A stretch of 64,000 bases of DNA from Lepidodermella squamata (lineage: Eukaryota > Gastrotricha), in the NCBI GenBank assembly GCA_047495785.1, contig JBLDXI010000085.1, positions 239,368 through 303,367 on the forward strand, written 5' to 3'. The notes below the pieces were generated by a model. It worked only from the letters and a program-made list of their open reading frames with translations. It was not told where the DNA came from and made no database searches. Made by a program: the position numbers and the translations under genes. Below, one piece after another: positions 21,261 through 30,954 of the stretch. The number at the start of each line of letters is the position of its first letter. The first letter of the stretch is position 1.

Positions 21261-22177
21261 ATTGGAACACAAAATTCTGACTTTTTTCCTGAGACAATGA
21301 TATTACTCTTCCTCACCTGCAAGCTGGAAAATCTCAGGTTCCAAATTATTTGAATGTTATTCCTTATTCTTCCTTGTGTAGAAATATAATGGGCTTGCCA
21401 TTCTGTCGCTGAGAAATGTATGTATAATGCTAAATAAAAATAAAATGACAGTAGTTAGCAGGAGACGAGTTTGTAAATTTTCAGGATTTTCTGGCGAAGG
21501 ACAAAAAAATTGGGTTGGGACACTTCTTAGCTTTCAATATTTCGTCGCGTTGCGTTTGAAAGGAGCCACTCAATCGTTATTATTCATAAGAAATCCATCA
21601 TTATAACATTCAAATAGAGGCTCCTTTCAAACGCAATGCGACGATTTCAGAAAATGATGAGTAATTAATGTCCATTAAGTCAAACAGTTAAACAACTGAA
21701 ATCCTCGCTGAATCAAGAATCAAGTAAAAACTACGCCAAGCCGTAAGGTACGTGCCAGTTAGCAGTAAAACACAAATAATTAGGGAATACTCTATGGCTA
21801 GCCATGGAGAAATGAAATTCCCCTCCGATCTGAAACCGATCGGGAACCCCGAAAACACATATTAACCCATTTTTCGGCCATGCGTAGACGATCGTATATG
21901 CCCATACGATCATGTCAAACGGCCCTCGATTAGCCGAGAGATGGAGATGAGTGAAGCCTCGGCATCATCTCGCCTTATTACGCGGGGTTTTCTTCGAAAC
22001 AAGGACACCATAAAATAAAACAGTCAAGAGTGGTTTATGAGCACGTTTCCTACTGATCAGCTTTTTATTGAAGTTCATCTGTATTCACATTATTCCCAAG
22101 AAAATTGATATCAGAAAATATTCAGAAATTGTTATAATAGATTGAAGCCTGCTGATACCATGTCAGTATTCGTTCGA
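21261..22177. other. Convergent intergenic region with a hairpin
   Basis: This lies between the convergent lectin genes ending at 21260 (plus) and 22178 (minus). An AATAAA-rich stretch near 21430-21445 can serve as the plus-strand poly(A) signal. Apart from the inverted repeat at 21543-21643 nothing is recognised. Confidence 0.45.
21543..21643. repeat. Inverted repeat (hairpin) with ~25-base arms
   Basis: CGTCGCGTTGCGTTTGAAAG with GAGCC is matched inversely by GGCTCCTTTCAAACGCAATG with CGACG, one mismatch in about 25 bases, loop ~50 bases. It may be a small MITE; no clear target duplication is seen. Confidence 0.65.
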
Positions 22178-23336
22178 TTATGCATAAGTTTCACAGAAAA
22201 ATGCATAGAAATTATTGCTGCACGAAAAGTCGAAAATAACAGGGCTACCGCTGAAATAGTCCATAACAGCACAAGCATCTGGACCAGCATTTGGCCGACC
22301 GGAGAGCCAAGACGGGATGTTGGCATACGGCGCACCATCGGACCACACCCATTGCCCAGACTCATTCGACAGGCCAATGTAGCCGTCCGAGACCGCCAGA
22401 GCATCGGTAGCTTCATCCTGTGTCTTGATTGTCGCCAACAGCCCGCCGATGCTCGCGCAAGTTGCAATCGCCTGGTCGCGAGTCATTGAGGTTGAGTAGA
22501 ATTTTAATGTTTTAACGGCGTTCTGGCACGCCGACATGCTGGGGAAGGACGTCGATGGGTATGGTTTCTCAGTCGCTTGGCAAGCTGTCTCTCGGCATGT
22601 CACTGCGCCATTTGTTGCAAGGCAACGGAAAACCACCTAACAATAAAACCGATTAAAGTTCGTTCAAAATTTGAAAAATTGAATTTCTCAAACTTGGTAG
22701 AATGGATAAATAACGAGAAAAAATGCAGTAGAACATTTTCTTTGCAAACTTCATAGGGCAGCAAATTTGTTACGAACATTGAGAAAGACACATGTATCAC
22801 AGCCTATAATTTTTCTCCAAAAGCAAATGATTTCTAATTCCTAATATTATGCTTTTAAATGATCTGAAAATTTGAAAATCTTATTTTTAATTCTTGAAAT
22901 TAGGTTTCAAAGCGAGTAATATTGATTTTCTCTGTGTGGTGATTTCTTATCACCATTTTTAAATAATTAATAATTCATACCGTCACAGTAGTTGTTGCCG
23001 GCGTTGTCGTCGATGTTGTCGTTGGCGTGGTCGTTTGTTTCGGGTGATAGTAGATCCACCATGGCATCAGCGGAGCCACCTCGTCGCTGCCGTCATCGAT
23101 CGCATAGTAGAAATACGGCGAACCCTCGAATCGATTCACATTCGAGTTGGTGTTAGCATCTTCGCCGAGGGCGATACGCCGCCATGCTCTGTGCTTGGGC
23201 TGCCGCCTGGCAGTAGCAAGTTCCGCTTCAGAAAAAGCGATGCCTGAGCCAGAAGAAAATAATGACTTTATGATGATACATCAATGAAGAAAGAACAACC
23301 TATGAAGGCGAGGCTTATGGAAATTATCAACTGCAT
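22178..23336 (-). CDS. Secreted N-module C-type lectin (minus strand)
   Basis: Exons on the minus strand: 23300-23336, 22981-23243 and 22178-22636; 252 residues. Signal peptide MQLIISISLAFIG. N-module: RRQPKHRAWRRIALGEDANT, NSNVNRFEGSPYFYYAIDDG and LMPWWIYYHPKQ, then a Thr linker. The CTLD is of the RETACQATEKPYPS type, with GGLLATIKTQDEATDA, YIGLSNESGQWVWSDGAPYA, PN but no QPD/EPN triplet, and FFCETYA. It is the only intact N-module lectin on this strand, so the family has also spread by inversion. The conserved upstream block lies at 23396-23481 on the same strand. Confidence 0.9.
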
Positions 23337-23395
23337 TGCTTATTGTTTTTTAAAATTGAAAATAATGAATTTGAAATTGACTTCTCTCATATCGA

Positions 23396-23481
23396 TTTCG
23401 CGTGCCTTGAAATAATTAGCATCCCATTGATTTATAGGGCGTTGGGAATTTTGCTTTATGATCTGACAGCCTCGAAATTAG
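23396..23481 (-). promoter_or_regulatory. Conserved upstream block of N-module lectin genes (copy 3)
   Basis: On the minus strand: GAGGCTGTCAGATCATAAAG, then CCTATAAATCAATGGGATGC, TAATTATTTCAAGGCACGCG and AAATCG. Same order and spacing as 712-793, about 60 bases before the ATG. CCTATAAAT is a good TATA candidate. Confidence 0.6.
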
Positions 23482-24272
23482 CGATCAATCGAGCAATAAT
23501 AAACTCAGCCCCAGGATTGGATTGTCGGCAATACTTCATGAGAAAATACGACCGAAAATTATTTTTGAGGAATTTTGTTATGGAGTATGGATACGACCAC
23601 ACTCTTGGATCAAGCTGCTAACGCAAACCAGAAAATCAATAATTTATGATCAAATCAGCAAAAAATTGTTATTTGAAATTATTACCAAGCCCTTTTGCCC
23701 ACATGACCATCTGGATGGTAATCGGGACCAGTTTTCACATGCTTGAAAGTTCATTTTCCCAATTTTGAACACAACTTCAGAATCCTCAGCTCAATTCCTA
23801 TCTCAGCAATGTGAAAAAAGTTTCGAAGTTTCAAACTTCTAATATTAAAAATGGCAGAAAAGAAAACGTTGAGCGTGGAAAGTGGAAAGCTTTCCTAGTC
23901 GGGTTTAGTTTCAAAACCAAGCCTTCAAGAACATTCTATGATTCGGGAACCTTCCAGATTATTGCATACACATTTATAAAGACTTTTTTGTTTTCTGTTA
24001 GCTACAGATCGTATTATTGTATAAAAGTTACATGCTCTTGCCCCTGCTTTTGTTCTCGGTCCTTACATTAAGGTCGAAATATGAGACAAATCCTCGCAGT
24101 TCAAATTGAAAAAACAGGTTGAATTCGTCAAAGGGGAGCCAATACTTAATAAAATCCCACAGATAAATGGTCGAAGGTCGAAAAGGCGCATTGTAACATC
24201 TTGAAGTTGCCGTAATTCTTGACTTAATTTCGAGCGCAGAAGTTCTACTCGTCCTAGATAGGCGTTTTCCAG

Positions 24273-24640
24273 TCAACCTGTGACATGGACCTTCGAAAGT
24301 TCCCATTCGATAGATCGCGTTTGGCAAGATCGAGTTTTGCATTCATCGCTCTGCCAAGCTTACAACATTCTCTGAGCTGAAAATCATAGCACCCGATGTA
24401 TTGTCTCCTATTGCCCAGTGGGCGATTCTGCCTGAGGAAACGAAGTCTGAAATCAAATTGCTGTCTGCTCCGAAGATTGGCAGCAGAGTCAGTTTTGCTG
24501 TTTTCTCCCTTACTTTTCGAAGACGACCCAGCTACTATCTTTTGAACATCATTGGCCCATGTTTGGTTCTCACATTCTTGGAACCTACTCGCTCTAAATG
24601 TTGCCCAGAATCAGGTCCTACAAAATGCCCCTAAAACTCT
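24273..24640 (+). pseudogene. Cys-loop ligand-gated ion channel relic
   Basis: After a TTTTCCAG acceptor the sequence reads STCDMDLRKFPFD, the first half of the Cys-loop signature, but the second loop cysteine is lost and a stop follows within ~20 codons. Further on, in another frame, SLTFRRRPSYYLLNIIGPCL matches the start of the first transmembrane helix of nicotinic-type subunits, followed by a degenerate PESG...KCPL. Stops and frame changes show it is dead. Cation or anion selectivity cannot be told. Confidence 0.7.
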
Positions 24641-25191
24641 ACAACCTATTTCTGGGCTATTTTGCGGCTGCAATGGCGAAATCCGAAATCGATTAAGAAG
24701 ATGCTGACTTCGGCTGCCTTCGCATTTCAGTCTTGGGTTTGCTGAATGCACTCGGTTTTGCTATGGCAGTGACCATCTTCTTCGGAATCAACCTGTATGC
24801 AATGTATATATCCTTAAATACGAATGAAACCGATTCGTTATGAATACTTTTATCCATAATTTGCATATCTTCTTATTTGATGATATCAGTGATGACGGGC
24901 TGGCTATATTGCTCGGCTCTGAAAATTAGGTCAGAGTCTCGATCTATTTGATTTCGTATTCTATCTTCTATCTTATTCTATTGTTTACCTCAGATTGATG
25001 AGACGCAACCTATATATAAATTTCCAATTTTCTAATATTTTTCTAGCTTCATAATATTTCATAATTCAGACGAGCTGGCAATTGCCTAGCTCTGAATTAA
25101 ATTAATTAATTCTTGACCTTTAACTCGAACCAAAATCAACGAATCCATTCTACAAAAATCAGCTCAATACTTCATTTATTATTTATTTATT
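24641..25191. other. Intergenic, possible further channel remnants
   Basis: A TTTCAG-like site near 24725 precedes a stop-containing stretch that may be more of the channel relic. The rest is AT-rich with nothing recognisable. Confidence 0.3.
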
Positions 25192-25272
25192 GCTTTGGAG
25201 CTGTCAAACAGCAAACCATCTACTCCGAAAACTTAATTGGAAGGCTAATGATCACATGATGCGAGCGAATCT
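25192..25272 (+). promoter_or_regulatory. Conserved upstream block of N-module lectin genes (copy 4)
   Basis: GGAGCTGTCAAACAGCAAAC, then AATTGGAAGGCTAATGATCA and TGCGAGCGAATC, about 50 bases before the ATG at 25322. Shorter and more diverged than copies 1-3, but in the same order. Confidence 0.5.
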
Positions 25273-25321
25273 TTTAGAAAAATCAGTTCAATAGTTTTTT
25301 TTATAAAATATTACCAAAACC

Positions 25322-26147
25322 ATGAAATTTATCGTAAGCCTCACAATCATCACGGGTTAGTCTTCATAATTATGTTGAATAAATTGTTTTTGCTACCACT
25401 CTCAGGCATTTCCTTTCTTGAAGCGGTTTCCGCTGCAAGGCAACACAGAGCATGGCGACGTATCGCCCTCAATGACGATGCGAACACCAACTCGAACGTG
25501 AACAAAATCGAAGGCTCGCCGTATTTTTACTATGCGGTCGATGACGGGGCACCAGTGCCGCCCTGGTGGATTTTCTATCACCGTAAAACAACAACGACTA
25601 CGACAACTATCGCACCAGTAAGACTAATATAAATCCCAATTGAACAAGTCGCGAACCAATTTTTTGCTATGCTTGTTAGGATTTTTTCCGATGTCTCGCC
25701 CCTGATGGCCAAGTTACATGCCGCCCAACGGCTTGCCAAGCCAGTGAGAAGCCGCACCAAGCAACAACCTTCACCAGCATGACGGCATGCCAGAACGCCG
25801 TAAAAACGTTGAGTTACTTCGCAATCACTTCTGATATCGCACTTGCAATCTCAACTTGCGCTGGCACCAGCGGACTCGTGGCGACAATCAAGACACCGGC
25901 GGAAGCTGCAACTGCCCTGGGCCTTTCTGGTGGCTCATTCGCTTACGTTGGATTGTCGAATCAGGCCGGGCCGTGGATATGGTTCGATGGCACGGCGTAT
26001 GCCAATTACCCGCTTTGGCACATCGATCAACCTGATAACGGCGCGAATGCTTGCGGCGCTCTAAGCAACGTGGCTGTCAATCCTGTTCTCCTGGATTTTC
26101 CGTGTACCAACAATTTGTTTGGCTTTTTCTGTGAAACTTTCGCGTAA
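25322..26147 (+). CDS. Secreted N-module C-type lectin (diverged, short linker)
   Basis: Exons 25322-25355, 25406-25617 and 25680-26147; 237 residues. Signal peptide MKFIVSLTIITG. N-module with QHRAWRRIALNDDANTNSN, GSPYFYYAVDDG and PPWWIFYHRK, and a linker of only about ten residues. The CTLD has CRPTACQASEKPHQ, GLVATIKTPAEAATAL, YVGLSNQAGPWIWFDGTAYA, a QPD triplet before NGANAC, and FFCETFA. The usual GGLLATIKTQ reads SGLVATIKTP, the most diverged version in the cluster. The MULE transposon begins 340 bases downstream. Confidence 0.9.
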
Positions 26148-26487
26148 TTAGTAATGAACTGGCATTAAATCATGCTATAATTTCTCAGCTATTCTCAGCT
26201 TCCTTACATTATGATTGAGTTTTCGCTCGTTTACAAAGAATTCGAAATAAATAAAAAGTTCAGATTCTGAAAAGCTGACGTTTTAGGGGATTTCCCAAAT
26301 TAGCCAGCCAGGTGAATTTTATAAAATAATGGGCAAAGGCAGAGGTCGAAAGGATTTCTTAGATCATTCAATGTTTGTATCCGCAATCCCAGGCGATTTT
26401 ACCTTGATTTATGGCTAATTTTCTCCCGCCCGGAAACCCTATGTCTATAATTCAGATAATGAACAAACTAATGCGGGTCGCCGAGAC

Positions 26488-28749
26488 GGCTTTCCCCCAG
26501 ATCAGCAACTCTCACTTGAGCAACTCTCACTTGCGCAACGATTATCAGCTTTATTATAAGCACACGCGCTAATTAACGTTTAATATGTAAGAGAAAACAA
26601 CAAGTCTTATTTATATAGTTTTGATAAAGAGAGCATGTTAACCGACAGTTTGTCCAGCGTCGCGTAAACGAGCTGTTTGTCTTTGTTGGGTTTGGCAACG
26701 AAAACGTCAACAATTTTAGCAATTTTTTCATTAATCTTTTGGTATTTCTTTGACCGTTTGGCCATCAAGCCCGGTTCGGCAGCCATGGTGACCTTGGCCG
26801 CCGCCTCCGACTCCTCCTCCCGCAACAGCTCGATCAATCGCCACACGTTGATGTGGTATGACTTGGCCCGCCGGTTCGCCTTCGCGTTCCAGCCTTCAGC
26901 GGCGTTGTTTGTGCGGGTGTCGAGGCCGTAAACGTTCCACTCGGCCAGTTTGACTGTTCCAGTCCATTGCTTGACCCAGTATTTTTTGAATCGCGCAAGA
27001 GAAGGAGGGCAGTCGGCAAGTAGCATTGGGTAATAATTTTCAACAACGTCGAGGGGGAGTAGGGCGAGCGCCATAAATCGTCGAATAAAGCGCCGAACAT
27101 TCGGCAGTTTGACGTAGTGTCGCCAGAGCCCATTTTCGCGCACCCAGGAAAGAATGGCTTTGCAATAGTGAAAAAAACCTAGAAACAAAACAACAACAGT
27201 CGTTGGTCGAATATCGAAACAAAACTAGCTGACTTACATCCGATCATATCCTTGAAAAATTTCCGGATAACCGGTATGAAGCCAGTTTCGAAGTCAACTG
27301 TCGCGCTTTTTTCGCTCAGATCGACTCGGCTCTGAATCGTCTGGAACAACTTTTCATAGGTTTTTTCCGACTTTGACGTCAGAAAAGCGAAGACGCCCGG
27401 CAGGAGAAGCTGTTCGTCCTCGCTGGTTTCGATGGCCGAGTGTATCACGAATAACTGCTGAAAAATTCGCGGGACAATTTTGAACGTGCCATCGGCGTAA
27501 ATTCGATCGGCCGATTCGAGACGCTGAAGACCCCGCTCTGAACCGAAAATTGCCGCCACGCCGCCGTCTTCCGCGACAACGATGTCGATAAGGAATTCTT
27601 GATCGTCTAGGGTTTTGATGAAACGACCGAGGAGCGGTTCAAATTCTTCGCTATAGGCACTTTCCATGTTCGATATGAAGTCGGCGACCGAGGTTGGGTT
27701 TTTCGGAACATGTCTTCCTCGAACACGATATAGTGTACTTTGAACAGCTGGGTATTTCGGAATAAGGCGGACTTTTGCCTCGTCAGACTGTTTGACCTCG
27801 CCCAAGACAAGATTATGCAGCTCAGGCACAGGTACGCGCTTGTTATTTTCGACTTTTTGTTTCATTTCTCCGAAAATGTGGTATTTAATACACTCGTCCG
27901 CACTCATTGTGTGCCAAGGCAAGTGGCTCGGCGGCTCCAGTTGACTTCGAAGTTTCACCTCGCCGTCGACGATTGAAGCTTTAACTTTACAACCGCCGCC
28001 ACCCAGACACCGCCAAAATTCGGTACCGGCGTTGGTGAAGCATTTCCGGAAATGGGCGTCGGCAAAACACAACAGAGGGTAACCTTTAGTGGTACCCTTG
28101 ATGCCCTCGTAAATTACGTATGGGGCATCAGCAGGCGGCTCGTCCGGCTCGAGTGGTTCAGTCTCAACAGGCGGTGGATTATCTTGAGGTGGATTAGGCA
28201 CCGCCCCCTCGTTGCGACTTGTTGTGCGCAGCAGCTTCGCCTCAAGAAACCGGATGCGGGCCGTCTTCGGCGTGAGTAATTGTTCGTCGCCACTGCTAGC
28301 CGCTGCTACAGCGTGTTCTGGCTGTGGGGTCACCACTGCAACCAACACCGAGGTAGAAGTGTCTTGTTGTAGCTCAGTGTCTTCGGAGTTGTTTGCAGCT
28401 CGTAACCGCGCCTCAGCCTCGAGTTGCTGTATTTGTTGTTTTGTCAATAGATGTTTTATGCGGTGATGATTGGCTCGGCCGCGGTTGTCATCAAACTTTT
28501 CATTGCATACGAGACACTTTATCTCGACCATGTTTGCAGTATGAAATAAAGGTAGTAAAAAGCGATTTAAATGAACAGTTTATTGAAAAATTGGTGAATT
28601 CTACAGGTGAGACTCTCTGTTTTATATAATGTATCATGTGTTTATCGCGCGATCCTATTCGACTCGCGCTCGCTTATGTAACACCTGCGCACACACGCCG
28701 TTGCTCAAGTGAGAATTGCTCAAATACACGTTGCTCAACTGGGGTAAAT
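26488..28749 (-). mobile_element. Complete MULE DNA transposon with TIRs and 10-bp target duplication
   Basis: The direct repeat TCGCCGAGAC occurs at 26478-26487 and 28750-28759, a 9-10 base duplication as expected for Mutator-like elements. Just inside are inverted ends of at least 46 bases (37 identical) beginning CCCCAG and built from GAGCAAC...TCTCACTTG units; the left end carries two tandem GAGCAACTCTCACTTG copies. The outermost bases (GGCTTTC and ATTTA) do not pair well. The element encodes one intact two-exon transposase on the minus strand. Its right end lies ~127 bases upstream of the ATG of the lectin gene at 28886. Confidence 0.85.
26607..28531 (-). CDS. MULE transposase with FLYWCH-type zinc finger
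   Basis: Two exons on the minus strand: 27238-28531 and 26607-27178, joined by a 59-base phase-1 intron; 621 residues. Near the N-terminus is a C2H2-like motif (CLVCNEKF...HHRIKH). A low-complexity acidic stretch follows, then a FLYWCH-like domain (residues ~140-210: KGYPLLCF, FWRCLGGGGCKV, LPWH). The transposase core has YADGTFKIVPRIFQQLFVIH (first Asp of the DDE triad in DGT), VDFETGFIPVIRKFF (second Asp) and the junction GCFFHYCKAILSW, the C-x-FH signature of MULE proteins. NNAAEGWNAKANRR near residue 540 is the usual N-x-x-E-x-W/F-N motif. No stop or frameshift, so it may be active. Known role: cut-and-paste transposition in the nucleus. Confidence 0.85.
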
Positions 28750-28885
28750 TCGCCGAGACTTGATTAATGTGTTTTGCCAAATTAAATAGAATTGACGCGA
28801 CATCACGAGATCAAGGCGCGTGCGAATAGTCCGATCAAATCGAATTTGTTTGCCAATTTCGAAAAAATTTCAAATGTTTAGAACC

Positions 28886-29224
28886 ATGAACTTCTCGATT
28901 TTTCTAGCCGTCGTTCTATTTGGTATAAGCAATTTCAAACATGCTTTGTCCTAAAATTCTTCGTTCTTTGTTGACAGCCATAGCTTTTACTGAAGCTGGA
29001 ATTACAGCTGCTAGGCGGGATCGCAGATACAAAAGATGGCGCCATATTTCGCTGGATGAAAATTCGAATGCCAACTCGAATGTGAACAACGTCGATGCTA
29101 AGCTGTACATCTATGACAGTGAAGAAGCGCCATCGCCCTTTCTATGGTGGTTCTACTACCATCGAAAAGTTTCGACTACAACACCAGAGCAGCGGACGGA
29201 AACCTCAACATCAACAACATCATC

Positions 29225-29256
<32 letters not shown>

Positions 29257-29854
29257 CTACTACTACTTCTACTACTACAACGACCAATGACAATAATGCT
29301 ACGACACCTGAGCCCGTGAGTTGATTTCCGGCCTTCGAGATTAGAAATCGATTATAAAAAAATTTTGCACCCCATTTTTTCTTCATTAGGCCGTGTTTTC
29401 TCGGTGTCTCGGCCCTGATGGCTTTGTAATGTGCCGATCGACACCCTGCGACGTAGTTGAGAAGAAATACCCGTCGACAACGTATGCCAGCATGTCAGCT
29501 TGCCAGAACGCTGTCAAAACGATAACATTCTACCCTATCGGCGGGCTGCTTCCAGACGCCGTCACGTATTGCACGAACCTCGGCGGACTGCTGGCGACTA
29601 TCAAGACCCAGGCTGAACTTGATCTGGCTATGACACTCAAAGGCGACGTTACGCTGGCTCACATTGGCCTGTCGAATGTGTCCGGGCAATGGACATGGTC
29701 TGATGGTACGCCGTATGCTAACATGCCGCCCTGGGGCCCCAACCAGCCAGATGCTGGGCCCAATTCTTGTGCCGTTCTCTACGATGGGGCAGTTGTCTAC
29801 GACGGTGGCTGTGGCGCTGGGGCACCTGGATTCCTATGCGAAACATATGCTTGA
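28886..29854 (+). CDS. Secreted N-module C-type lectin (variant N-module, long Thr linker)
   Basis: Exons 28886-28922, 28978-29315 and 29390-29854; 279 residues. Signal peptide MNFSIFLAVVLFG. The N-module is a distinct subtype: RYKRWRHISLDENSNANSNV, AKLYIYDSEEAPSPF and LWWFYYHRK. A ~45-residue Thr/Ser linker encoded by an ACA/ACT microsatellite follows. The CTLD has CRSTPCDVVEKKYPS, TYCTNLGGLLATIKTQAELD, HIGLSNVSGQWTWSDGTPYA, a QPD triplet, YDGGC and FLCETYA, very close to the gene at 20140. The inverted relic at 2112-2512 is of this N-module subtype. The MULE sits immediately upstream, and the shared upstream block is reduced to CAAGGCGCGTGCGAATA. A poly(A) signal AATAAA lies near 29970. Confidence 0.9.
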
Positions 29855-30954
29855 TTTCACCGAAAAATTAAAAAACCTTTTTCGTTGTACTCGGTAAACT
29901 CTGTAAAATCACCACATTATTTATAAATTCCCAACTTTTGAGTATATTTTGAACCCTGTATAGACTTCGAATAAAGTAACGAGAGAGCTTCTTTTCGATG
30001 TTTATGAACAAGTGATCAATAGTGAAGGAAATCAACAGTGCTGCTATGCAGCTCGAATCCCTTCAAAGCTATGTTCCGATTTTTGCCAACTTGACCACGC
30101 TCAGTAGCAGACACAACAAAATATTATTAAAACCGTTGAGTAAAAGGGTAGGGGTCTTGTTAATCGACTTACGCTTTTAAGACCTTGCGAAACCGGTCAG
30201 GTTTAGGGATTTTTTAGTTTAAAATTCGCAATTTTTATGCTTTAAAAACGAACGTTATCCTATTTTTTCTATTCCCTAAGCCAACAGTTCCCATTCTCAT
30301 TTCTCATTAGAGCGAATTTTCAATTTTCTGGAATCTGCCCGGAAGGAAGTTAGAAGGAAACCTAAAATTCCTTCCTTATTAGAAAAAAACAAGCTTCGTG
30401 ATGCTCATTTTTCACATTTTCAGTGGTGACTCGCCCAAAAATCGGATTGCTTCCTTTGCATTCCATTTCGTTAAGTTATTTTTGTTTTTTTTCTTTAGCA
30501 ATATAAAAGACCTTACTCCCAAGAACAGCATCGAAGACTTTTGGCATATATAGCTATAGGGAACTATATCGCGCATTAATCAGTTTCGCGAACTTCGAAC
30601 CAATGGACAGCAGCTTAACGTAAACGTCGAAAAAAATCACAATTTATTCAAAATTCGCGCACACTTTTGGAGGACTGCTTCAAAGATAACGAAAATTTTT
30701 GCTGACAAGGAGTCATCAAAATTTCGCACTTCCCCTGATATTTCATAAATATTTCCTCACCCTAATGTTTCGTCTGAAATTAAAGGGCAGGGCGAGACAA
30801 CAGATGTCACAGAGTTACAGGCCTTACTTTGCTAACTCACACATTTCTGCAAATTGGGTGTTTACACAAGTTGATGCTGAGCTTAGTTAATTTTTAATTA
30901 CACGTTTCAAAAAGGCCCAAGCTCCCACATTTCACTTTTCGATTCTCCGTGAAG
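29855..30954. other. 3' UTR and intergenic
   Basis: AATAAA near 29970 ends the lectin transcript. The remaining ~950 bases are AT-rich and hold the promoter of the ankyrin-sushi gene; TATATAGCTATAGGG near 30546 is a possible TATA region. No other feature is recognised. Confidence 0.4.

Noticed and set aside
29156-29386. Minus-strand open frame encoding a long Val run
   Set aside because: It is the antisense of the Thr-codon microsatellite in the lectin gene at 28886.
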